From Nocardioides caeni (GTDB lineage Bacteria; Actinomycetota; Actinomycetes; Propionibacteriales; Nocardioidaceae): a DNA stretch of 64,000 nt. Below the pieces are notes generated by a model that did no database searches, had not been told where the DNA came from, and saw only the letters and a program-made list of their open reading frames with translations. Within the stretch, counting starts at the first letter, position 1; each line of letters opens with the position of its first letter. The DNA lies in the NCBI RefSeq assembly GCF_004912195.1, contig NZ_STGW01000005.1:192404-256403 (forward strand). The letters run 5' to 3'. Made by a program: the position numbers and the translations under genes. Of the stretch, positions 50,349-59,506 are shown one piece after another.

Positions 50349-51362
50349 ATGAACCTCAATGAAGCGGGAGTGCCCTACACGGCATTCGCGCAGCTGCTCG
50401 AGAGCCAGGCACTTGGAGCGGGCGCTGTGGCACGGTTCCGCGCCATCATGGCCCGTGAGGGCGTCACCGAGGCGACCTTGCTGCAGCACGACGGGCAGAT
50501 CCCAGTGCGGTGGTTCCGGGAGGTCTACCCCACGCTCGATGCCCACCACGCCACCGAACTCGGCCACACGTTCGCAGAACAGGCTCAACTGACCTCGTTC
50601 GGCCCTTTGAGTCTCCCCTTGATCAGCGCAGGATCCGTGGCCGAGATCATGGAACTTCTCACCTACCTGCCCTTGATCACGACAGCCGTCACCACACGGT
50701 TCCACCCGAACGACGAGGGCCTCACAGTCGGGCTCACGGGTCATATCGGCGATCCGGATCTGGATTGTCTGCTCGTTACCTACTGCGGCTCGGCACTGCG
50801 GAGATTGATCCAGATGCTCGTCGGCGACGGGTCGACCGTCAGACTGCACACCAGTTGGCCAGCGCCCGCGTCCGTGACTCAGCACGAAGCCTCACTGGAC
50901 GGGCACCTGGTCTTCAAGTCTCCGATGACATTCCTCCACGTGCCCACGGAGACGCTGAATGAGGTCTGTCGGTTCTCCGACCCGGTTGCATATCGCCTCG
51001 CGATTGCCGATCTCCGGGAGTCCCTCGAGCACAGGATCGGGCCGACGTCCTACTCGAGCAGGGTACGGATCTCCCTGGACGAGGCTCTTGAACTGAAGAC
51101 GTGCCAGACGGTCGCCGATGAGCTGTCGATGTCTGCCAGCACCCTCAAGCGGCGCCTCCAGGAAGAGGGCACCACATTCCGCGACCTGCTCGAGACGTCA
51201 TTGCTGGAGCGCGCCACGCTACGCCTGCTCGACCGATCCATGTCGATCAGCGAGATCGCGGTCGAGCTCGGGTACAGCGACCTCACCAACTTCTCGCACG
51301 CCTTCAAGAGGTGGACTGGTCAGTCTCCGAGGCAGTTTCGAGAATCCAGTCACAGTTGGTAG
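50349..51362 (+). CDS. AraC-family transcriptional regulator
   Basis: A 337-aa activator. The N-terminal arabinose-binding-type domain (about 20-200) has LTSFGPLSLPLISAGSVAE. The C-terminal double helix-turn-helix has VADELSMSASTLKRRLQEEG and ISEIAVELGYSDLTNFSHAF. It is divergent from the ferredoxin-CYP153 operon across 125 bp, the same arrangement as in other CYP153 loci, so alkane-responsive activation of the operon is likely. Confidence 0.9.
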   Translation: MNLNEAGVPYTAFAQLLESQALGAGAVARFRAIMAREGVTEATLLQHDGQIPVRWFREVYPTLDAHHATELGHTFAEQAQLTSFGPLSLPLISAGSVAEIMELLTYLPLITTAVTTRFHPNDEGLTVGLTGHIGDPDLDCLLVTYCGSALRRLIQMLVGDGSTVRLHTSWPAPASVTQHEASLDGHLVFKSPMTFLHVPTETLNEVCRFSDPVAYRLAIADLRESLEHRIGPTSYSSRVRISLDEALELKTCQTVADELSMSASTLKRRLQEEGTTFRDLLETSLLERATLRLLDRSMSISEIAVELGYSDLTNFSHAFKRWTGQSPRQFRESSHSW

Positions 51363-51456
51363 CTGAGACCTTCCGGACGGGCACGCTGATGTCGAACACG
51401 GCAGCGGCGGGGAAGGTCGGTTCATTGCGGTTGGCGGTGCCGATCGCTGCCATCGG

Positions 51457-51960
51457 TCAGGACGGTCGTCCCGGACCCTTGAAGTGCTCGAAGTCAACGG
51501 TGACGAAGAGGGCACCCGACCTCGCGACCAAGGCACCGTCGGAGGCCTGGAGGGTGGCGGCCATGTGAATCTTGCGTCCAGCACGTTCCGCGATGCTGGC
51601 TTGAAGCGTGTATTCGAGGCCCAGCAGCACCGGGCTCAGGTACTCGACGTCGAGCTTGCGGGTAACGGCGAGGTCTCCGATGGAGTACAGCAGGAATCCG
51701 AAGAGATCGTCGAAGACAGTGGCCACTGCGCCACCGTGCGCGATGCCGGGTGCACCCACGTGGCGAGCGTCAAAGGTGTGGGTGGCAACCACCGTGTCGG
51801 GGGCGTTGCGGGTCACGACCAGGTGGTGGCCATGTGGGTTCTCCGCGCCGCACCCGAGACAGTGGCTGTGGTGCGATGGCAGGGTCGCCCCGACTCCGCG
51901 GGAGACGTCTGGGTCTTGTCGCCATCCGGCGAGCAGGTGGTCGAAGGTGTTCTCACCCAT
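51457..51960 (-). CDS. PaaI-type hot-dog thioesterase (second copy)
   Basis: A 167-aa paralogue of the 40920 protein. SHCLGCGAENPHG and GAPGIAHGGAVATVFDDLFGF are shared almost exactly. The ATG overlaps the TetR stop by one base, so it is co-expressed with that regulator. Two copies in one island suggest either different chain lengths or separate regulation of acyl-CoA turnover. Confidence 0.84.
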   Translation of the reverse strand: MGENTFDHLLAGWRQDPDVSRGVGATLPSHHSHCLGCGAENPHGHHLVVTRNAPDTVVATHTFDARHVGAPGIAHGGAVATVFDDLFGFLLYSIGDLAVTRKLDVEYLSPVLLGLEYTLQASIAERAGRKIHMAATLQASDGALVARSGALFVTVDFEHFKGPGRPS

Positions 51961-52562
51961 TACGCGTGGGTCTCATCGAATGTGCGTGGCGCCAGTCCGT
52001 CGAAGAGGAGTCGCGCTACGGCGTCGGCGATGCTTTCCATCGGCCGTTGACTTCCGACCACTGCCTCCATCAACCCAGCGACCGTGACCGCGCCGAAGAT
52101 CATGACCGCGTCGGACATCGTGTCCTCCGACGGCAGCAGCGAACCGTCGTCGGCGCCGTCACGGAGCAGCTGTTCGACGGGTTGGTAGAAGGCTGCACTG
52201 AGGGCACCGGCGAGTTGAGGGAGGCGGGTTGCGCGACCGAGATCGCCGACCAGGGCTCGGCACGAAGCCGGGTTCTGGAGCATCACGCTCAGCTGGGCAC
52301 GGATCACTCGCGTCAGGCGTTCCCGCGCGGTCCCTTGACTCTCGACCGCGACACCGACCTCAGCTGCGATGGCCGTCAGCAGGTCGTTGAGCAGGAACGC
52401 GAGAATTTCGGCCTTCCCTCTGAAGTGGTAGTAGAGCGTGGAGACGGGTATCCCGGTGACTTCTGCGATGTCCTCGATCTTGGTGTCGTCCAGTCCTCGC
52501 TCCGCGATCAGTTCCGAGGCTGCGTAGATCTTGCTGGCTAGTTGTACCGGCAGTGGCTTCAT
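51960..52562 (-). CDS. TetR-family regulator of the MmpL module
   Basis: A 200-aa repressor from the ATG at 52562, preceded by GGGAGGA; an ATG four codons upstream lies inside that site. The HTH (DTKIEDIAEVTGIPVSTLYYH) starts near residue 25, and the ligand domain is helical. It is divergent from the MmpL gene with a perfect palindrome between them. The expected model is autorepression plus repression of the transporter-P450 operon. Confidence 0.9.
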   Translation of the reverse strand: MKPLPVQLASKIYAASELIAERGLDDTKIEDIAEVTGIPVSTLYYHFRGKAEILAFLLNDLLTAIAAEVGVAVESQGTARERLTRVIRAQLSVMLQNPASCRALVGDLGRATRLPQLAGALSAAFYQPVEQLLRDGADDGSLLPSEDTMSDAVMIFGAVTVAGLMEAVVGSQRPMESIADAVARLLFDGLAPRTFDETHA

Positions 52563-52608
52563 CGGTCCTCCCATGACGCGATCATCCTATGTTTTTGCAG
52601 AATTTTGT

Positions 52609-52627
52609 GTTGGAATCGGATTCCAAC
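52609..52627. promoter_or_regulatory. Palindromic operator between tetR and mmpL
   Basis: GTTGGAATCGGATTCCAAC is a perfect palindrome of 9-bp arms around one G. It is centred between the two divergent starts (52562 and 52652). Size and position fit a TetR dimer site. Confidence 0.75.
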
Positions 52628-52651
52628 ATTAGATGCCAAGGAGATCGGCCC

Positions 52652-55600
52652 ATGCCAGCGCCTGTTCGCGGGAACCCGGTCACGTGGCTGTCGAGCACGG
52701 CCCTGAAGTTCCCTGCGCTCACTGTCGCCATCTGGCTGGCACTGAGTGCAGTTCTGGTCGTCGTTCCGCCGAGCCTTGAAGACGTTGTCGAACGAGGCAC
52801 GACCGCATTCCTGCCTGACGGGGCGCCGAGCGTGCGTGGCCTGGACGCGATGGGTTCTGCGTTCGGCACGGGAAAGGCGGAGGCCTACGCGTTCATCGTC
52901 CTGGTCAACGACGACGGGCTGAGCAAGGCCGACGGGGCCACCTATCGGCGTCTCGTGGCCGGGCTCGATGCCCATCCGGATGAGGTGGTCGAGGTCCAGG
53001 ACTATCTGGAGCAACCTCAGTTGCGGACTGTGTTGACCAGCAAGGACGGCCGCGCCACCTACATCCCAGTCGGGTTGAAGGCCCCTATCGGGTCGCCGCG
53101 GTCGAACGAGGATGTGGCGCTCCTACGCGGCATTGTCGATGACGCGGGCACTGCCCCGGGCACGAAGGTCCACATCACGGGCGACCCGGCGACGGTGGCT
53201 GACCTGACCACGGCGGTCGAGGAGGCCTCGGACAGGATCCACCTCATCAGCGTCGGCTTGCTGGTGCTGATCCTGGCGCTGATCTATCGGCGACTGGTCA
53301 CCGTGAGGATTCCGCTGGTCACTATCGGGGTGGCCCTGGTCTGCACACGGGGCGTGCTGTCGATCCTCGGTGAGTCGGGGCTCGCACTGTCGTCGTACAC
53401 CTCGGCGTTCGTGATGGCCATCGTGCTCGGTGCTGGCACTGACTACTCGGTGTTCCTGATCAGCCGGTTCCGGGACGAGTACCGTGACACCGGCCAGGTG
53501 GCGACGGCGATCCAGACGGCCACGACGCGGATCGGGACCGCGCTGGTCGCCTCCGCTGCCACGGTGATTCTGGGCGCGAGCACGTTGATCGCGGCCAAGC
53601 TCGGCATCTTCTCCACCACCGGTCCGGGGATGGCGATCGCGGTCGCAGTGTCCCTGGCGGCCACCCTCACCCTCACTCCCGTCCTCATTGCCTGGACCGG
53701 CACCCGGATCGGACCTGCGCCGGCGATCCGCCCCGAGTCCCTGTGGAGCAGGGTCGGCACGCTCGTCGCAGCACGACCCGCTCGGGTGCTCGTCGGCAGT
53801 GTCCTGTTCCTGGGAATCCTGGCAGCGTTCCTGCCCACGATGACGCTGTCGTTCAACACCCGGGCAGCTCAGCCCTCAGACACGCCGAGCAACATCGGAA
53901 ACGCTGCACTGACCAAGCACTTCGCACCCAACGAGACTCTGCCCGACTACATCTTGGTCACGGCGCAACGCGACATGCGCAACCCGAAGGACCTGGCCAG
54001 CCTCAACACCCTGAGCCGTGCCATCGCCAAGGTCCCGGGGGTGACCTCGGTACGCAGCATCACCCAGCCCAGCGGCGAGCCGTTGTCGCAAGCACAGATC
54101 AGCAAGCAGCTCACCACCCTGGCAAAGCAGTTGAACAAGGCGGACCGCAAGCTCACCAAGGCACAACCCGGCCTGATCGAACTCAGCGACGGAGCCGCCG
54201 AGCTGGACCGAGGCGCCAACAAGTTGGCCGACGGCAGCGTGCAGGCCGTGGACGGCGTCGACCAGTTCGTCACCGGCCTGACCGAACTCAACGAAGGGCT
54301 GGAGACTGCCGCAGACAACACCGATACCGCTGCGTCTGGCGCAGGCGACCTCGCCGAGGGCGCACTCCAGCTCGCCCGTGGGCTTCAGAGCGCGCATGAC
54401 AAGGCCACCCTCGGGGTCGAGGGACTCAAGGCGATCGAGCAGGCGCTTGCCAAGGACCTCCTGTGCGGTGTCGACCCGGTCTGCAATAAGGCGAGAAAGG
54501 GACTCAAGCAGATCGTCGATGCCCAGGACGAACAGCTCCTCGGCGGCCTCCAGGAAGCTGCTGACGCCGCCCTGAGCATCGCGAATGGACAAAGCACCCT
54601 CGCCGACGGACTCCGCAAGCTCCACGGCGGCCTGGTCCGCGCAGAGAAGGGCAGCGGACAACTCGCCGACGGGCAGAAGGTCTTCCGGACCAAGCTCCTC
54701 CAACTCGCGACAGGGACCGAAGAGCTCGCCGCAGGAACCAGTGCGCTGAGCCCGGGCATCAATCAGCTCGCAGACGAGACCTCCCGACTCACCGACGGAC
54801 TCGACCAGGCAGGCACCTACCTCTCCGACGTGGGCGCACAAGCCAACACTGCGGATGCCGGCGGGTTCTACCTCCCCGCCAGCGCGCTCGAGAACCGGGA
54901 CTTCGCGCTGGCCCGCACAACGTTCCTCAGCGCCGACGGTCGGGTCGCCCGGATCCAGATCAGCGGCGAGACCGACCCGCTCAGCGTCGATGGCGTCGAC
55001 CGCTACACCGTCACCCGCGATGCCGCAGCACGAGCCATCCGCGGCACGACCCTGGCTGACGCCGACCTGCTCGCGACAGGAGCCGGCGGGCTGGGAGCAG
55101 ACCTCCAGGACTACCTCGACCACGACACCCGTTTCGTGGTCGGACTGGTCCTTCTCATCGTGTTACTCATCCTGATCCTCACCCTCAGGTCACTGATCGC
55201 TCCCGTCTACCTGCTGGCCTCGGTGATCTTGTCCTGCGGCGCGGCACTCGGCCTGACCACCTTGTTCTGGCAACACCTCATGGGGCAGAACATCGAGTTC
55301 AACGTGCCCGTCATCACGTTCGTCCTCTTGGTCGCCGTCGGCGCCGACTACAACATCCTGCTGATGAGCCGGATGCGAGAAGGAGGCCTGAGCCTCAGCC
55401 GACGCGACGTTGCTGATGCCGTCACCGCCACCGGCCCCGTCATCACCTCGGCCGGCGTCATCTTCGCCAGTGCCTTCGTCGCGCTGATCGGCTCGTCCGT
55501 GCACGGACTGGCTCAAACCGGATTCGCCGTCGCAGTCGGACTCCTCCTCGACACATTCGTTGTCCGCACCCTCGTTGTCCCCGCGTGCGCCGCCCTGCTC

Positions 55601-55660
55601 GAGGAGCACAACTGGTGGCCCACGCGACCCGGCACTGGTGAGGCCAGCGAGTCCGCGTGA
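52652..55660 (+). CDS. MmpL/RND-superfamily lipid transporter with YhgE-like repeats
   Basis: A 1002-aa membrane transporter from the ATG at 52652, with AGGAG upstream. Two halves of about six helices carry the RND motif region (LGAGTDYSVFLISRFRDEY and VAVGADYNILLMSRMREGG). The large periplasmic loop (about 485-760) is built of repeated A-D-G-x-x-x-L units (DGAAELDRGANKLADGS and similar), like the YhgE/Pip phage-infection domain. MmpL proteins export lipids or siderophores; here a product or toxic substrate of the island is likely. Confidence 0.9.
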   Translation: MPAPVRGNPVTWLSSTALKFPALTVAIWLALSAVLVVVPPSLEDVVERGTTAFLPDGAPSVRGLDAMGSAFGTGKAEAYAFIVLVNDDGLSKADGATYRRLVAGLDAHPDEVVEVQDYLEQPQLRTVLTSKDGRATYIPVGLKAPIGSPRSNEDVALLRGIVDDAGTAPGTKVHITGDPATVADLTTAVEEASDRIHLISVGLLVLILALIYRRLVTVRIPLVTIGVALVCTRGVLSILGESGLALSSYTSAFVMAIVLGAGTDYSVFLISRFRDEYRDTGQVATAIQTATTRIGTALVASAATVILGASTLIAAKLGIFSTTGPGMAIAVAVSLAATLTLTPVLIAWTGTRIGPAPAIRPESLWSRVGTLVAARPARVLVGSVLFLGILAAFLPTMTLSFNTRAAQPSDTPSNIGNAALTKHFAPNETLPDYILVTAQRDMRNPKDLASLNTLSRAIAKVPGVTSVRSITQPSGEPLSQAQISKQLTTLAKQLNKADRKLTKAQPGLIELSDGAAELDRGANKLADGSVQAVDGVDQFVTGLTELNEGLETAADNTDTAASGAGDLAEGALQLARGLQSAHDKATLGVEGLKAIEQALAKDLLCGVDPVCNKARKGLKQIVDAQDEQLLGGLQEAADAALSIANGQSTLADGLRKLHGGLVRAEKGSGQLADGQKVFRTKLLQLATGTEELAAGTSALSPGINQLADETSRLTDGLDQAGTYLSDVGAQANTADAGGFYLPASALENRDFALARTTFLSADGRVARIQISGETDPLSVDGVDRYTVTRDAAARAIRGTTLADADLLATGAGGLGADLQDYLDHDTRFVVGLVLLIVLLILILTLRSLIAPVYLLASVILSCGAALGLTTLFWQHLMGQNIEFNVPVITFVLLVAVGADYNILLMSRMREGGLSLSRRDVADAVTATGPVITSAGVIFASAFVALIGSSVHGLAQTGFAVAVGLLLDTFVVRTLVVPACAALLEEHNWWPTRPGTGEASESA

Positions 55661-55692
55661 TCGCCGATCGAGAGCAGAAGGGACACCTCAGG

Positions 55693-56868
55693 ATGAGCCA
55701 ACCCGTCAGGATCTACGACCCGTTCGACCCACAGGTCCAACAGGACCCGTACCCGGTCTACGAGCAGTTGCGAGACGAGGCCCCGGCGTACTGGGCCGAG
55801 GACGCCAACACTTGGGTCCTGAGCCGTTACGACGACGTCTCCGCGGCTCTCGCCGCTCCAGAGACCTTCTCTTCGGCCAAGGGGATCTTCCCGTCGCCAC
55901 CCGGCGTCGATCAGTCGGACCTCTTCCTACCGATGCTGATCATGACCGACCCACCACGGCACGCCCAGCTGCGCGCCCTCGTCAGTCGGGCCTTCACGCC
56001 GCGACGCATTGCTTCGATGGAGACCTCAATCCGGCAGACCACTGACCACCTTCTCGGGCAGATCAACCCGGGCCCATGGGACTTCGTCTCCGATTTCGCG
56101 GGACCCTTGCCTGCGATCGTGATCGCCGAACTGGTCGGGGTTCCCGCCGACGACCGCGAACAGTTCCGGGCATGGTCATCGACCCTCGTGCAAGCGAACC
56201 CGATCCACGGAGCGCGCGATGGTCTTGCCGCAGCCGCGTCGCTCTACGAGTACTTCGCCGGCTTCCTCGCCGAAAGACGCCGCACACCCAGGAGAGACCT
56301 GATCTCCGATCTGGTCCATGCCGAGGTCGAGGGCGAAAGACTCACTGACGACGAGGTGTTGGGGTTCTGCCTGCTGCTCCTGGTGGCCGGCCACGAGACC
56401 ACGACGAACCTCCTTGCCAACAGCATGGCCATCCTCACAACCCGTCCCCAGGACCGAGCCCGGATGGCACACGAGCCTGCGGTCCTGGCCTCGGCAATCG
56501 AAGAACTGCTGCGCTACGACTCCCCCGTTCAAGGACTCTCGCGGACCCTGACCCGTGACATCACCCTCCACGGCGAGACGCTCCACTCCGGGCAGACAGC
56601 CCTGCTCCTCTTCGGCTCCGCCAACCGTGATCATCGAGCGTTCGCCAACCCCGACGAGTTCCAGGTCGAACGCGAGCCGGGACGCCAAGTCGCCTTCGGG
56701 CGAGGACCTCACTTCTGCCTCGGAGCCGCCCTCGCCCGCATGGAGACACGGATCGCTCTTCACGCCTTGCTCAACCACACGTCCTTCAAGTGGTTCGCCG
56801 ATTTACCCGCCGCCAAACGACTTCACTCCGGCCCCATCCGCGGCTACGCATCACTTCCCGTGCAGTAA
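55693..56868 (+). CDS. Cytochrome P450 (third of the island)
   Basis: A 391-aa soluble P450. The ATG at 55693 has AGAAGGG upstream and gives the family-typical start YDPFDPQVQQDPYPVYEQL; a GTG at 55657 in a 4-nt overlap is possible. The I-helix motif is LVAGHETTTNLL, ExxR is EELLRYD, and the haem motif is FGRGPHFCLGAALARME. It is shorter than the other two and closer to secondary-metabolite P450s. It is co-transcribed with MmpL, so its product may be the exported compound. Confidence 0.9.
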   Translation: MSQPVRIYDPFDPQVQQDPYPVYEQLRDEAPAYWAEDANTWVLSRYDDVSAALAAPETFSSAKGIFPSPPGVDQSDLFLPMLIMTDPPRHAQLRALVSRAFTPRRIASMETSIRQTTDHLLGQINPGPWDFVSDFAGPLPAIVIAELVGVPADDREQFRAWSSTLVQANPIHGARDGLAAAASLYEYFAGFLAERRRTPRRDLISDLVHAEVEGERLTDDEVLGFCLLLLVAGHETTTNLLANSMAILTTRPQDRARMAHEPAVLASAIEELLRYDSPVQGLSRTLTRDITLHGETLHSGQTALLLFGSANRDHRAFANPDEFQVEREPGRQVAFGRGPHFCLGAALARMETRIALHALLNHTSFKWFADLPAAKRLHSGPIRGYASLPVQ

Positions 56869-56901
56869 CGGACCCAATCAACGACAGCGAAGGAGGTACC
56901 G

Positions 56902-57459
56902 ATGAAGGCCGAGCCCAAACCGAGTCGCGCCAGCGTCCTGCACGCGGTCATCGACACCACGCTTGCCCGACGAGACGGGCAGATCCCTACCGACATCGAG
57001 GGTATCGACAACTTCTTCGACGGCATCGAGGACCTTGCAAGCGCACTCCTTCTACGTTGGCACACACGCCTGATCGCATCGCTGGAACGCGGACTGTCCG
57101 ATGAACCCGAGGATCGCGAGGAAGCCGTCATCGAGGCATGGCGCCACGCCACCTGGATCTACTGGGGCGTGCGAATGGTGATCGACGAACTGACGGAGAA
57201 CCCACCGACCGAGACCATTGCCGAAGCCGTCCGCATGACCGCCCGCAACGACTGGGCAGCCATGGCCATCGCCGCCGGCCTGGCCAGCGGGTTCGACGAA
57301 CCCGCCGCCCGCGTCGGCCATCGAATGGAGCTGGAGGCACGCCGCCGCAACCAGCTCGAGCGCAGCACGGCCCGGGACCCGCACGAACGAGGGTTTCTCA
57401 TCAGACTCAAGGACGCGATCATCGGCCGCGCCTCGACCTCACCGCTCTCCGATACCTAG
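56902..57459 (+). CDS. Uncharacterised helical protein
   Basis: A 185-aa protein with an ideal AAGGAGGTACC site before its ATG. It is mostly helical, with Trp-rich segments (LLLRWHTRLIASLERGL and EAWRHATWIYWGVRMVIDEL). No enzyme motif or membrane segment is seen. The layout recalls the C-terminal ligand domain of a TetR protein without the HTH. It is probably co-expressed with MmpL and the P450. Function is unknown. Confidence 0.7.
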   Translation: MKAEPKPSRASVLHAVIDTTLARRDGQIPTDIEGIDNFFDGIEDLASALLLRWHTRLIASLERGLSDEPEDREEAVIEAWRHATWIYWGVRMVIDELTENPPTETIAEAVRMTARNDWAAMAIAAGLASGFDEPAARVGHRMELEARRRNQLERSTARDPHERGFLIRLKDAIIGRASTSPLSDT

Positions 57460-57559
57460 TGTCCAAGTTCCTGGGGAGTCGGGCCAATGTCATTCGCCGA
57501 AGCCACTGATCCGCGCGGCGGGCCCTAATCGAGCCTAGGAGCGGCCGGGGTTGGCGCGT

Positions 57560-58177
57560 TCACGCCGTCACCAGGTCCCGCGCCGGGACGTAGATGTTCC
57601 GGCGGCTCAGCCAGTCAGGCGTCTGTGCGCGGACCCGGTCCGGGGTGAGGAACGGGTGCTCGGGTGTCCACGGCGTGGGCAGCGATGAGCGGATCGACCA
57701 GGCCGGCGCGTCGAGTCCTGCCGACTCGAGTTCGTGAGCGACGACCGCAGCCAGCAATGCATCCCACTCGGCCGATCCGACCGAGGCGGGCTCGGCCGCC
57801 CATGAATCGAGGAGGATCTGGCGCAGTGTGTCGTCTTGTTCGCCGACGATCGCGTTGAGGTGGTCGCGGCCCTGGAGGAGCATCCGCCAGATCCACTCCC
57901 TTTCGCCGGCGAGGAAGTAGCCCCGCATCGCAGCAGCGGTGGCAGGCGCCGACATCAACCCACGGGCTTTCGCGGCGCCGAGAGCACGACCGAGCCGCTG
58001 GGCGCGGATGAGGAACTGGGCGAAGGGTCGGGTGTCGCCGGTGAGGTAGGTCGAGAGCCGCGGCGCCGAGGTCCCCAGTGCCCGGGCGAAACCGGCTTGG
58101 GAAAGGCCGCTGATGGTCACCGCGTCTCGCAGGAGGGTGATGACCTCGGCGCTGTCGCGGTCGAGTGGCTGTCCCAT
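57560..58177 (-). CDS. XRE-type helix-turn-helix protein
   Basis: A 205-aa protein. The N-terminal HTH is ISGLSQAGFARALGTSAPRLS (about 25-60). The remainder is a helical domain ending in WLSRRNIYVPARDLVTA. It resembles HTH antitoxin or regulator proteins, but no toxin gene is adjacent. Located between the cargo and the integrase, it may control element maintenance. Confidence 0.7.
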   Translation of the reverse strand: MGQPLDRDSAEVITLLRDAVTISGLSQAGFARALGTSAPRLSTYLTGDTRPFAQFLIRAQRLGRALGAAKARGLMSAPATAAAMRGYFLAGEREWIWRMLLQGRDHLNAIVGEQDDTLRQILLDSWAAEPASVGSAEWDALLAAVVAHELESAGLDAPAWSIRSSLPTPWTPEHPFLTPDRVRAQTPDWLSRRNIYVPARDLVTA

Positions 58178-58251
58178 GCCCGGATTCTACCATTATCTAA
58201 CTCGGTAACGGCTTCCCTCGCATCGATGCAACCAAGCTCCTCAGCGATCGG

Positions 58252-59352
58252 TCAGAGGTCCTTCGTGGCCAGGCTCGACAGGGCTTCGGCTATGACCTTG
58301 TCGCGGTTCTCGGCCGCGTGCTGATAGCGCAACGCTGCGCCGGCAGTGGAGTGTCCGAGGCGGGACATCAGTTCGGCCAGGGTTGCGCCAGTGCTGGCAG
58401 CCAGGACCGCTCCGGTGTGGCGAAGATCGTGGAACCGGAGATCAGGTCGACCGGCGGCCTCCCGGGCCTTGTAGAAGACCCTGTAGAGGGTGGCGGGCGC
58501 CAGGTGCTTCGTTGGGTCGCCAGCGGCAGGGAACAGGAGGCCATCGCGGCCTCCGGTGATGTTGTCGCTCAGGTGCGCCTTCACGACGGGGAGAAGGTGC
58601 GGTGGAATCGAGACGTCGCGCGTGCCCGCGTCTGACTTCGGCGTGCCGATGATGGACTCGCCCTTCACGCGGACCACGGCTCGGCGGATCTTGACGACGC
58701 CGTTGATCACGTCGAAGTCGTGGCGGCGTAGTTCGGTGATCTCTCCGAAGCGGAGTCCGCACCATGACGCGAGCAGGATCATCAGCCGGTAGCGCTCAGG
58801 CATCGCCTTCGTCAGTGCCTCGAGCTCAGCCAGGGTCGCAGGGGTGATCTGCTTGACGCGTTTCGTGTTGGCCGCGCCGCGAATGTGACAGGGATTGAAG
58901 TCGATCAGACGACGTTGCACGGCGTCGCCCAGGATCGTCCTGAGCAGGCCATAGGCATGTGCAGTGGCGGTCGGGGTCGCCTCCCCCATCCGGTAGTGCC
59001 AATCGTCGATCAGATCGGCAGTCACGTGCTTCAGGGCGACGTCGCCGAACGTCGGCAAGATCCGCGCGTCGAGAATCTGGCGATAGTGATAGCGAGTGCG
59101 CGGCTTCAACTGACGATGCGTGAGCCAGCGCTCGGCGTGCTCCCCGAACGTGAGTGGCTTAGTCGTCCTAGGCGGCGTCCAGTCCTCGTTGTTGATCTCG
59201 CGACGCCGATCGGCGAGCCACGCCTCGGCATCCTCAGCCGTCTCGAATGTCACCGATGCCTTGTGCCGGACTAGGTCGGGACCGAGGTAAGACGCCTGAT
59301 AGCGCTTGCTTGGAAGCTTCCTGATCGCTCCGAACCCGCGCCTGCGTGGCAT
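58252..59352 (-). CDS. int: Tyrosine recombinase (integrase) of element B
   Basis: A 366-aa recombinase from the ATG at 59352; the open frame continues upstream into the att region. Arm-binding start (GFGAIRKLPSKRYQASYLGP), core-binding domain, and catalytic Arg (SWCGLRFGEITEL), HxxR (HDLRHTGAVLAAS) and Tyr (AALRYQHAAENRD). It is homologous to the element A integrase along its length, and both use a tRNA-Val 3' end. It faces inward, away from attR. Confidence 0.95.
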   Translation of the reverse strand: MPRRRGFGAIRKLPSKRYQASYLGPDLVRHKASVTFETAEDAEAWLADRRREINNEDWTPPRTTKPLTFGEHAERWLTHRQLKPRTRYHYRQILDARILPTFGDVALKHVTADLIDDWHYRMGEATPTATAHAYGLLRTILGDAVQRRLIDFNPCHIRGAANTKRVKQITPATLAELEALTKAMPERYRLMILLASWCGLRFGEITELRRHDFDVINGVVKIRRAVVRVKGESIIGTPKSDAGTRDVSIPPHLLPVVKAHLSDNITGGRDGLLFPAAGDPTKHLAPATLYRVFYKAREAAGRPDLRFHDLRHTGAVLAASTGATLAELMSRLGHSTAGAALRYQHAAENRDKVIAEALSSLATKDL

Positions 59353-59364
59353 GCCCACTCCCCA

Positions 59365-59392
59365 TTTTCGTGCAACAACGTGCAACAAGGAT
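59365..59392 (+). repeat. Arm-type tandem repeat, integrase end of element B
   Basis: GTGCAACA at 59370-59377 and 59380-59387, in a block matching 35936-35964 except for one missing base. The shared orientation at both ends suggests integrase arm sites. Confidence 0.6.
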
Positions 59393-59426
59393 GGCAAAAC
59401 CCGTGCATTTCTGTCCAGATGCAAAA

Positions 59427-59487
59427 GCGATACTGGATCCTGTTTCCGCAGGTCAGGGGCGTTTTGTCCACTAATGTCCAGTATCGC
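59427..59487. repeat. Inverted repeat beside attR of element B
   Basis: GCGATACTGGA (59427-59437) and TCCAGTATCGC (59477-59487) are perfect 11-bp arms with a 39-nt spacer. They start 19 nt from the att core. The arms resemble the core itself (CCCAGTATCGCC). The spacing mirrors element A. Confidence 0.6.
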
Positions 59488-59506
59488 CGCATCCCGTGAA
59501 ACAAGA

